Shown here piece after piece: positions 23,691-34,060 of a stretch of 64,000 bases of DNA. The stretch comes from Lates calcarifer (Eukaryota > Chordata > Actinopteri > Centropomidae), in NCBI RefSeq assembly GCF_001640805.2, contig NC_066838.1, positions 18,224,749-18,288,748 of the forward strand, given 5' to 3'. The notes below the pieces were generated by a model that did no database searches, was not told the DNA's origin, and saw only the letters and a program-made list of their open reading frames with translations. A program made the position numbers and the translations under genes. Position 1 is the first letter of the stretch; every line of letters begins with the position of its first letter.

Positions 23691-26600
23691 TTTGCGGAAG
23701 AGGGGAGGAGGAAGAGAGAGAGACCCTGGCAGCCAGAGATACTTCCTTGTGACTGTCAGAGCTCAGCCAGCAGATGCAGAATGTAATACCCTTACGCTCG
23801 ATAAAATGAGCAATTGGTCCCATTTACAATGTGTCTCCCACCAGCGCGAGTCAATAAGAATGGAATCAATCCATGGTTGTTTGGTGGGCTGAAGATCTTA
23901 TATGCAGACTTTCCACAGGCTTTTAATATCTGTGTCTGTGTTAGACTGAAATCTAAGACCAATCAGATTGTGTGTCCGATTTCAGTACAGCACTAGCACA
24001 TACTTGCACTTGTCCTTTTGTCTGTTTTTTTTTTTTTTTTTTTTGGTATCAGTAGCTTTTGCACTGCACACTTCTTTTTCCGGGTGCCATAACAGGATAG
24101 AGTATGATCCGAGGCAGCCATGTTTGCTTTGCACTGTGTAAGGCTGTAAAACTAAAGGCCCTACAGAGAATCATGGAAATTAGATTTACAGTTGGGTCGA
24201 TCCTGATCTGGAAGAGCGCCAGAGTTTGAGGTGAGTGAGAGAGGGAGGCTGCTGATAGGGCATGATGGATGGAAAGCAAGGAAGTGCTGATGTGTATGAA
24301 AGAAAAAAACAGAAGGGAAACACACACCCATGCAGTTACAGATGCGAGTTCATTTGCTTTTCCATCATGTTGCTGAACAGCAGCGAGTTCAATTAGCTAA
24401 ATAATAAATGCAGAGTCTCACCATGTCTTAAGTGGTGTCTTGCATTGTTGCTGCAAAGAGCTTTCGACATGTCAGATACAGAGCTTAGCGGTACAAAGCA
24501 ACAGTCATGACATACTCTCTCAGTAACTTGACATGCAGGTATTTAGCTTAGCTGTAATCAGGTAGTGTGACGATGTGGGAAAAGGGGAAAAGGTTAGGAC
24601 TAATGTGCAGGTTGAATGAGTTCATTTCTTTTACTTGGACGTCAGCCAGAACTTGAGTTGGTCTTTGATTATGCAATGATAATGGTAGCTATTTATGATG
24701 GTGCAGGATTTTTATTCACTCATGAGTGAAAGCTTAGTGGGTGGCTTTGGATGTAAAAAAGCAAGTCTTTTATTTGTTTTTGAAGCGCTGCCTGAATTGG
24801 CACCAGTTTAAATCTCTGACCTGTTTAAGCCCAATCTCTCTGTATTTTACCTTCAGGCCTCTTCGTTGTTCAGCCCAGTTGCTCCTCTCCCTTCCACAAT
24901 CCAGGTAAAATCTGAAAGTGATTGTGCATTTTCCATTTGTTGTGCTACAGACAGGGGAGCGGTTAACTTGAGATTTTCTCTTCAATTTACTTTTTAAATG
25001 CCATTTAGAGGATCCATTTCATCACTCAGTCTACATAAAAGTTATTGTGAGTATGATTGTCCATATTTTATTTGTCTTTGTGTTTTATTTAATCAATTAA
25101 AAATATAGTGTCCAAAGATGGGTTTTAAATAGGAGAATATTATGTGTCAATATTTATTATCTAGTTAAATTATTCATTCAACAATTTGTTGAAATTATTT
25201 TAATGCATCTTATTTTGTAAATACAGCACTCTGGTCAACATGAATCAGTATAAGAGATTCCCTATAAATTAATAATTTGACTATCTGATTTCCCTTGCGT
25301 CACTTTCTCTTACCCACATACTGTAATATCAGTGACATCTGATGTGATTCTGCAGAAAGCAGGATATGTGAAATATTATTATGTGAATATATCTGTGACG
25401 CATAACTGAGTTAAAACAGATTCAAACAACTTTTCTATCTCTCACTCTCTCCCCTCCTCCTCCCTTTCTCTCCCCTCTGTGTCTCCCCCTGAGTCTATTT
25501 CAGACAAAGAATTCATTGTAAATAATTCATCAGAAAAATAAACATCGAAACCCAGGACGATTGGCTTAATAAGAACCTTTTGTTTTAGATTGCTCAAAAC
25601 AACACTGAATCTGTAATGTGGCTGGGTGACTGACAGGTGCTCTGTTTTTCAAATGAGGAAAACAAAGTCAGTGCAAATATGCAAATGTGGGTTCTCTTCC
25701 GTGTTTTTCAATTGGAGGCATTACTTTAATGAAAGCCTGCATCAGACACATCCTGTAATTTGGGTTTTTGCACATGTAGATTACCCCGGCGTGACAGTAC
25801 AGTGTGACATACCATGGCCTATATTTGGTACCTTTCTGTTCTACATGTCTCCTCCGCCATGATTAGTTGTTGTCCTATGTTCTCAGCCATATGATATGAG
25901 TAGACAGCAGGATTAATCCTGACAAAAAGCTTTAGCTGACTGAGTTGGTGACCTCTATATCTTGGCCTATGGTGTGTACGCAGTCGTATATACGTGAAAA
26001 AGTTCATTATGTTTGCTGGTGAATTTTGGAGAAAATTCATCTGTTGTGTGTTTCTAGACATACTGACTGCACGTTTCCAACCTGTGATCTCACAACAACC
26101 ATTATCTCACCGTGGTCTGTTGACTTGGGGATAAAGAGCTGTCTTTGAAAAAAAGCCTGTGTTAGTGTTTGAGAGCAGAATGGTTGACCCTGACACGTCA
26201 TGACAGTGTGCCATTCCATTTGTGGCGTTTGGCACAAATCACAGTCACAAGGGCACTACACCACACTGCACTGCTTTTCCCATGGAATGTGGGGAAACAT
26301 ATTTTGAAGAGCTGTTTTAATATAAGTCGTACCACTGGGCATTACGGCTCTGAGTGAAAAGGATTTGGAGGAAGCCCACAAGAGACATTTTCTGAAGGTT
26401 TGCTGGATGTTGTCGGGATGTCTTTGCTCTGCAGCACTCACATGAAGCTGTGCCAAATTATAAAATCTAAATTGATAGGTACACTGCCAGATGAAGAACT
26501 TGGCCGGTGACACATGTAATCCATGTCCTAAAAAGCAATGGCTTATTAAGAGAATTAAACATGGTTTGTCCAGGAGTTATCACACTAGTGAAAAAAAAAA

Positions 26601-27937
26601 CTCATCAAAATAATTACTGTAACCGGAGTACAGGCTCTTCTTCAACCCCCACAACCACACCTATGGTACAGTTTGTACTTCCCCCTCATACATCAGCTTA
26701 ACCATGCCAGCTGATTGTTGTGAATCTCCTAAAGACATTGTAATTCAGCTGTATCCAACCCTGTAGCAAATTAGAGGGTGCAGCTCCTCTTTTCTCTCTT
26801 TTTGTCTCTGTCCCTGGAGCAGAGGGAAGACAGTTCGTACCAGCTCTGTGGTTTGGTTAATCTCTGACAAACTATGCTTTCAGCAGCTGCAGGGGTGGTG
26901 TTGTGAGAAAAAGGGGAGGGCTTTAACTGCTGAGGAAAAAGACTGCAAGCTCACACTACTGATTATTTCACAGACAGCACTTGCCGGCCTGTAACATGTT
27001 TTTCTCTTTATGGTACAGAGTCCACTGGGACGGACACACGCACAAACACACACAAAACCTTGCTAATCTTTTGGTATGTAACCATCACCCATACCTAAAT
27101 GATTTAATTATCACCTGTGGAACACTCATAAAAGGGCTACAGCTTAATTATTCTCCTCTTTTCTAAGCCCCTCTTATGTATTTAATATGATGAATAATAA
27201 TAGCTGGTGGATATATAAGTGAAATGATGGTACTCCAATAAAGAGGCTGTCACAGAAATCAAGATTAATGAGGTAACTTTTACTCAGTGCAGTTATTTAG
27301 ATAAGTCTGTATCCCTGTTTCAAGAGAAAGGGCTATGAGCAGAATATGACTGAAGGCTCATAGTGTCACTCACCAGTGTGTTTACAAACATGGGACAGAC
27401 AGTCAGACATCGATCTGAAAAGTCAACAGATAGTAGAATGGTGGGGGGCGGGGGGATGCAGCTTGCAGCAGCACATGTGGTATAATATGCCCAGAGCTCA
27501 CTGTGATTTCACAGTAGCAAAGAACAAGAGAAAGTGAAGGCTGAATATAAGAATTTGAACCTGTAATGAGTGGGAAACCTCAAACACTGCACACGCTGAT
27601 TCGTTCATGTTCTCCACCTTTTAATGGGTCTGTTACCAGTGTGTCAGTAGCTCGTTGCTGTACTAATGGCTCTGTTTTCAAAGGTCAGTCGTCTTGTAAT
27701 GGCTGCTTGTTGTGGTAATTGGGTCAGAACGATAACCAGATCCTCACCATCAATGAACAGGAAGCGAAAAATTACTGTTAGTCTCATCAACATGCTGCCT
27801 TGTTGCTCAATTGGGAGAGCAAAGCTCAACGCGCAGCATGCTCCTCTGTTTATTCCTGGGTGTTCTTCTTCCAGGCATTTTCTCAAAGCCATAAACATTA
27901 TCTCTGTGCCAATTACTTTCCTATTCTTTCTTCCCAG

Positions 27938-28175
27938 GCCTCCCATCCAGATGCTTGGCCCGGCGGCCCAGCCCCACTGAACATGAACCACTATGCCAAT
28001 AAGAAGAGCGCAGCTGAGAGCATGCTGGATGTGGCTCTCCTGATGGCCAATGCCTCCCAGCTAAAGGCCGTCCTGGAGCAGGGGCCGAACTTTTCCTTTT
28101 ACACCCCCATCATCACCCTCATCAGCATCTCCCTCTGTCTGCAGGTCACAGTCGGGGTCCTCCTTATCTTCATAG
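27938..28175 (+). CDS. ninj1: ninj1 exon 2: amphipathic helices and first TM
   Basis: 238 nt. The acceptor TTCTTTCTTCCCAG precedes it and the donor is ATAG|GTGAGA. It opens ASHPDAWPGGPAPLN, in the place of the W-containing adhesion segment of mammals. A longer unspliced frame back to 27800 exists, but the acceptor tract argues against it. Confidence 0.95.
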
Positions 28176-30989
28176 GTGAGAAATTAAACAAAGCGTGAGC
28201 CCTTTTGTTATACCTGGAGGTGTCCTTTTGTTGTCTGGCAAGCGTCACACCTCTCAACCTTCACTTGGCCTTCGGGGTGATTGAAGCCCCCCCAAGGTTG
28301 AAGCCTACCATATGCCACCTTTTTGCCTTGTGCTGACCCTCCCACCCCTCACCAATGTCAAGTCCACTGACTCCTGACAAACAACCCCATTACCAGCTGG
28401 GCTCTAGCTGTAACCATGGCAACCAGGCCTGACACCAGGTCAGAGTTCACTTGGTTTTAGTGCTGCTGTCAGCACTTGTGGAAGGGAAGGGAGCAAGGTT
28501 GTTTGTTGTTGCTTTTCTCTCTCCTTCTCTGTTGTGTACATGCGTAAATGTGTCAATACATGTCACCGTGCGTGTCTTGGAGTGAACAGAAATGGCCAAA
28601 AGGATAATAAAATGTGCCAGATATTCAGACATACAGGAAGTCTGTGTTTAATAGCCACAACTGAGGCTTAGAAAAAACAGGTAAATTAGGATGGGAGGAT
28701 GAGATGTACCAGTGCACTGCTAAACTGCAGGACTGAACAGCAGGTCAGTGAACTTTAGCCAGGTCACACTGACTCATCTCAGCTCCAGCAGGAGGAGTAA
28801 ATAAAGGAATGTTTGTCACTATCCTCGTCATACCTGAAATATAACCACCCTGCGTGTACTCATACTCTCATTCCTCTGTCAGTAATAATACAAAAATAAT
28901 CAATTATGAATCAGATATTTTAGGACATTGGGGTATTTTCATCTCTCTTTCTATATAAGTCTACAATAGAGATATTAATTTTTTAGCCGTTATTGATGAT
29001 AATGATTATAATCAATCATGATTAATTATTAGACAAGACTTGCTATGCATTTTAAAGAATCACGTGTCAGAAACAAGGGTGGTCAGCATGTGAGAAGCAT
29101 CACACATTCATGAACGTCTGCCCCCTTTGACACCAATCCACCAAATCCTCTGACTCCACTGTCCTTCCCCAACAACTCCCTCCCTTGTCTCCACCAGAAT
29201 ATGAAACGTCTCATTCTCATTGCTCTTTTCATTCCTCTTCCTTCATTTTCTTTGACTGCCCTGCCCCCCCCCCCCCCCCCCCCGTCGTCACTCTACCCCT
29301 CCTTCTCCCCTGGATTCAGCACTGTCTAATGGAACCAGTGGTGCGTGATGAGAGTGGCCTACATACCACCCCCCTCTCACCCCCAACCCCTCCCCGCCCC
29401 ACGCAGATCAGGCGCACACACACGCACACAGGGTCCCTCCACCGTTTAACCTTTGGTAAGCTCCCACAAACACACACATACAAGCACGTACGCACAACAT
29501 GTGCCTGTGAATCACAGCTTCTGTATATTCCCCCCCTGCACACACACACACACACACACAGTTCCCCAATCACACCTTCATTTTAACATTATTCATGGGC
29601 CAGTCCCTGTGATGATGAAAGACAACAACTTTGATTGGTACATAACAATCAATTATCACATCATGGATGAGTTGGTGTTAAAAAAAAAAAGCACAGATGA
29701 AATGAAGCAGTGTCATACAGGAAATACAAGCTTCCCTTGATCAGTTTCTCTCTTCCCTGTATTGTTTTGTCTGCATGCTTTGAATCAGATACTTGTTGTC
29801 TTTGCTTGTATCATTATTGAATCCATCGTTTTAGAAATGAAATTCTATTCAACACAGATTGTATCAAAAAATAAACAAAAGAATAACAAAAAACAAAAAA
29901 ACAACAGTTTGCACTTGAATAAAAATATACAGTACCACTTTCCAATTAGACACTTGAACATTTATAAAGCCTTTATAAGCTGTAATTGATGACTGTGTTA
30001 ATAGTAAATAAATTGTTTACTAATGAGTAATAAAGCCATTGATAACGACAATGTTTGGATTGCCAGATTTGAAAGTACTTAAATTTCAATCAATCAATCA
30101 AGTCTGCTGTTATAAATGTTAGTAAGTCATGTACAAAGGATAAATGTAAATGTTAGTAATACATTAATAAAGGGTAGTGGCTAATGGTAATGGGTCAGTT
30201 TATAATAAGCCATCAGCAAATGTCAGTCACCTATAATGTTAATTAATCACTAATAAACAGTTTTAGTTTAGTCTTGAGTTATAAATGTTAATAAACTGTT
30301 TATAAATTGATTTGGTCCAGATGTCTTGCAGCCAGTATCCTACAGGTGAATAGTCAAACAATCCATTGAATGGGGCTGAAAGAGGATATTCCACAACCTG
30401 GCAACACAAAGTTGCTTTTATTAATGGACTTTAACTGACCTATAAAGTATTTAGAAATGATTAATCATAGACATTACTTACAGCTTATAAACTCTTTATA
30501 AAGAGTACCTTGTGAGAAAGTGGTACCCTAACAGTTTTGTTTCACTTACATAAAATTAAGTTTTTTGTCCCACTCAACTCAACCATATCACTCCTTTATC
30601 CTCATATGCCCTTGTCAAAATGAAATATTTGATACCCTGCACTATTGTGGGATCATTCCTGACTATGATGCAAACTCTCTAATTCCAGAATTCAGTATAT
30701 ATGGATTTATGGTTGACGGTAAATCTGTGTGACATAATAAGTTGGCTTGAGTCCCAGAATAAAGTAGATTGCTGATGTTTTATTTGACATTCATTGAGTG
30801 TGTGTTTGCGTGTTGTTTAAGTTTGGTTTCCTGACTTTGTCCATAGTTCGATGGAACCTGAATGATGAGCAGAAGCACCAGAGGCTGAACGCTATGGAAA
30901 ACTTAGCCACGGGCCTGGTTTTTATCATTGTGGTCGTCAACATCTTCATCACGGCTTTTGGAGTCCATCGGCCGAACCGCAGCGACTGA
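27938..30989 (+). CDS. ninj1: Ninjurin-1 (core two coding exons)
   Basis: Small plasma-membrane protein. In mammals it polymerises to rupture the membrane late in lytic cell death and was first described as a nerve-injury-induced adhesin. Exons 27938-28175 and 30847-30989 join in phase and give 126 residues to the stop. Seen: LNMNHYANKKSAAESMLD (extracellular amphipathic helix with the conserved KK and D), ALLMANASQLKAVLEQGP (second helix), a first TM from FYTPIITLISIS to VGVLLIFI, the linker RWNLNDEQKHQRLNAMEN, and a second TM starting LATGLVFIIVVVNIF. The tail is short (VHRPNRSD). Near-identity to mammalian NINJ1 over the helices makes NINJ1 far more likely than NINJ2. The first coding exon is uncertain. 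It is convergent with card19 and divergent from wnk2, as in human. Confidence 0.95.
29264..29283. repeat. poly(C) tract, 20 nt
   Basis: Uninterrupted C run; G20 on the other strand. Unusual in this AT-rich region and prone to length error. Confidence 0.9.
29931..30528. mobile_element. MITE-like non-autonomous DNA transposon
   Basis: The ends are inverted: left AGTACCACTTTC and right GAAAGTGGTACCCT. The inside is AT-rich with repeated TTATAAA/TTAATAAA motifs and no coding capacity. It resembles abundant fish MITEs that begin GGTACCACTTT. Target-site duplication is not clear. Confidence 0.6.
30847..30989 (+). CDS. ninj1: ninj1 exon 3: second TM and stop
   Basis: Acceptor TTGTCCATAG. It encodes VRWNLNDEQKHQRLNAMEN, then the second TM, then a TGA at 30987-30989. 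A possible donor (CACAG|GTATTC, 31005/31006) just after the stop suggests a further 3'UTR exon. Confidence 0.94.
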
Positions 30990-32479
30990 CCAAGAACACA
31001 CACAGGTATTCTCTCTGTTTTTGCTGGTCACATGGATTCCCTTTCTCCGCTCCCCTCTCTCTATTCAAACAAGTACTATCTCTCCTGCCTTACTGCACAA
31101 TTTGTTTCTATAGACATCCATGTTGTCAGCATGTTTTTGGTCCTGACCTTCACAATCCCTCTACCTGACCTACAAACACACTGACCTCTCCAGGCTCAAA
31201 GAGAAATTTCCACCGGAAAACAAGTCAACAACAAAATCCAACTGCTTTACTTTCGCCAGAAAATCATTGTCCTACACTGCTGCAGGCACAGAAGAGAAAA
31301 CAGCGAACAAGAGAGAAACAGCCAAATTGACAAAGGGAGTCTGGTGTGTAAACAACACAACATTTGTTCCTAGTTAGGCAAACAGGAAAGTGGAGACAAC
31401 AGCAGTCAGGCACATGTGACCTCACACTGTCTGTCTCCTTCTCTGCCCGAGAGTGACCCAAGGCACCGGCCAGACACAAATGCACAACCACAGTCACATG
31501 CACACACACACAAATGCTGACAGCTGAACAGGCTTCAATTTTTAATTGCACCGATGATGTTCGGACAAGATGTCATGGTTGCTTTTCCAGACAACTCGAA
31601 CTGGGAGCTTTGATGGCCCTGCTGAGCACATGTATACAGAGCTGGGTGTGCCTTGTCTGACTCAAAACTCTGACCCACCTCCACAAGCTTTAACCTTATC
31701 GACACATCTGCCTTTCAACCACAGGCGTCAAGGCCTAACATTCAATTATAACAATGTTTGGTTGTGCCATGACTCCCATGTGCTATGAGCAAAGCGGCAG
31801 CACGTCTGTGGTTCTACGGACGAACAGCAGCTGGTGAGTCAGAGTCAACAGGGCACAGAACTGCTTGTTAAAATGGAAGCCTTAATTAGACTGTGTTTCA
31901 GCTATGTCACCGAAACCCCAATTAGAGCCTGAGCAAATGCTCATTTTACACACTTCAGTGGCTTAACACAAGAATATGAGAGCAGTCTGTTTCACATAAT
32001 TATCTGCTAAATACCTGAAGAATATTCATGTTCGTAACTATAATTTCTCCAACGTGATTGTGACAGAGCACCTTTCAGATGACGGACCAACGTCACAATC
32101 TTATCCTTTTCCTCCTCCACAACTATCACTGGTAACCGTGGAAACAGCCAGACGAGCCGAGAGCCGGATTGATGACACACACACACACAGCACCACTCAG
32201 GGCAGATCTGTAGACTGATATATATACATAATGTATATCTTTGGCTCCTATGCTTCTGGCTCCATCCCAGTCCTGGAGTTTAGCAAAGTGGCTCTGTGGG
32301 GGGGTGGGGTGAGGGAGAGGGGGAACATCTGAGGATGCTGATTGTCGACGAGGAGTTTTAGGTCTTGTGAAGCAACACTATTAATAGCTCTAACTCTCTC
32401 GTGGGAATGTGGATGCCAGTATTCGAACTGAACAATCACCCTGGTGACACTTCCAACCCCCTCTAGCACCTCCCCATCC

Positions 32480-32482
<3 letters not shown>

Positions 32483-32551
<69 letters not shown>
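32483..32551. repeat. (CT)n microsatellite, ~69 nt
   Basis: Perfect CT run followed by CCCTCC. Confidence 0.95.
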
Positions 32552-32555
<4 letters not shown>

Positions 32556-33127
32556 CCCGGCTCCCCTCTCTCATCTGTTGCTCTCTCTTTGCAGAGGAGA
32601 CAGAGATGGGAAAGTGTTGCTCGGTGCTGCAGATCTCCCGAGATCAGACACCTGAGCCTTCCTCCAGAGCTGCACTTTATATACCACCTTATTAGATGTG
32701 GCCATGTTCCTACTGATTCATTGTTATAAGCTTTCAAAGGGCTACAAGTGAGTATGAAATGCATCCACCCTGCACACAAGTCTTTTTGAGCAGTCAAGTA
32801 AGCAGCATTTAATGTAGCATTTAATTAAAGTGACTTTATTCATTCAATCAATTAGATAGCCATTATTAATTAATGAGGGCCGTCTGTTGCTCCCGATTGT
32901 CATTGTTATTACATTTTCCATCATCCCTGTGCCTCACTTTGGTGCACTGAATGAGGAAGCAGCGCCCTCTAGTGAATTTACTGATGCAGTTCAATCACGG
33001 AGATAAATGTTTTATCATTATTTCCATTTCATGTTGACAGTACAAGCAAACAACTTAGTCTAGTTGCTAACTAAACAGTTCATAACTGAATTTTTTAAAT
33101 ACAATACCATACAGTATATTTGAAGCT

Positions 33128-33133
33128 AATAAA
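33128..33133 (+). terminator. ninj1: Possible ninj1 poly(A) signal AATAAA
   Basis: Canonical hexamer on the plus strand 2.1 kb after the ninj1 stop; no nearer canonical AATAAA was noticed. An ATTAAA occurs near 32824. Confidence 0.35.
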
Positions 33134-33408
33134 TTATGTGCATAGGTCTATGAATATCTTTGTCAGTTCTTTGTCATACCAGATTAAAAATAAGATGCAA
33201 CTCCAGGTGATGTCAAAAATGTTTTGCGCTTTATTTGAGCAAAAGCTGAATGTTATTGTCTTTGTCACAGTATTAGAAGGCACTGAAAGTGGGTGAGCTG
33301 GTGAGAGGATCTGTTGTGCGTTTTTGAAACTGTAGTGGAGTATATATATGTTTTTTTTTATATACACAGTACTATTGAATTCAAGTTTCTTTGATAAAGC
33401 CCCTGCAC

Positions 33409-33525
33409 ACCAACATGCCTAATCAGACCTCTTCTCAGAATAGTGCGGGTGTGCACAAACTGCACTTGATTGACATCTCCCTCATCCTGCTGTTGTTTTT
33501 TTTCTACCTGTTCAGACAGGACAGT
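33409..33525. repeat. Dispersed repeat, copy A (partner near 60505)
   Basis: Shares an ordered series of words with 60505-60602 (GCCTAATCAG/GCCTGATGAG, CTTCTCAG, GGGTG, TTGACATCTCC/CTGACATCTCC). Two divergent copies of one unnamed fish repeat; here it lies just beyond the card19 poly(A) signal. Confidence 0.55.
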
Positions 33526-33532
33526 GTTACCC

Positions 33533-33538
33533 TTTATT
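33533..33538 (-). terminator. card19: Possible card19 poly(A) signal AATAAA
   Basis: Reads TTTATT on plus, so AATAAA on minus, ~416 nt after the card19 stop. Confidence 0.5.
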
Positions 33539-33953
33539 GTTCTTATTGGTATGTAAACTTTGGTGACGTCACATAATTGACAGCAGAGGTTTAATCGGCC
33601 TGAGTCAGTTAATATTATGCTTCACTTTAGCAGAAATGTGACTGGAATTATTAGCTCTGTATGCACAGTACATCCAGACAAGACTCATATTTACAAGTGC
33701 TATGGCAGAACATTACGCTTTTTTAGTGACAAAATGAGTCATGTCAATTTCAGCTTCTCATTGATTAAAAAACATGTCAGTTAGTATTTGTTACCTTAAA
33801 TTAGTTTTTAAATATGTTCAATTTCATTAAAAAAAACATAGCAACTGTATTATATGAGTTTGGCACAGCAATGTGTTGAATTTCAAGGTTTGTTCTTATC
33901 ACAGAGCCAGTTCTTAAGCATTCAGAGCACCTTAACAGCCTCATTCATTTTTA

Positions 33954-34060
33954 CTACTTTCCAACCTCAGTGTAGGTTATTAAAGCATCTTTAGCGCCTC
34001 TACTCAGTCTTGCTGCAGAGCAGTGAAGAAACGGACGAGTACATCTCAGTGTCTCACCGT
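33954..34060 (-). CDS. card19: card19 exon 6: C-terminal tail and stop
   Basis: 107 nt, acceptor TTCTCTCCACAG. It encodes DGETLRCTRPFLHCSAA and ends ALITYTEVGK then TAG at 33954-33956. Tail length matches the mammalian protein. Confidence 0.83.

Larger units (their letters stand above)
21921..27937. other. Spacer / ninj1 5' region
   Basis: Six kb between the wnk2 promoter and the first certain ninj1 exon. It holds CA/GT microsatellites (23000-23033, 23372-23425, 23645-23690), a 20-nt T tract (24025-24044), a MITE remnant (23155-23318) and one candidate first exon (22314-22358). Nothing else codable is recognised. Confidence 0.6.
28176..30846. other. ninj1 intron 2
   Basis: 2.7 kb. It holds a 20-nt C tract (29264-29283), CA-rich blocks near 29541-29560 and a MITE-like element (29931-30528). 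No exon recognised. Confidence 0.75.
30990..33953. other. Convergent 3' region of ninj1 and card19
   Basis: 3 kb with no further coding exon. It carries the probable ninj1 3'UTR, a 69-nt CT tract (32483-32551), a plus-strand AATAAA at 33128-33133 and a minus-strand AATAAA at 33533-33538. The TTTGCAG at ~32588-32594 after the CT tract is a possible acceptor for a last ninj1 UTR exon. Confidence 0.6.

Noticed and set aside
27800..28198. Unspliced longer N-terminus for ninj1
   Set aside because: The extra 46 residues cross a strong polypyrimidine tract and AG at 27937; similarity to ninjurin begins only after it.
32248..32797. Arg/Glu-rich minus frames
   Set aside because: Translations of the 69-nt CT/GA repeat.
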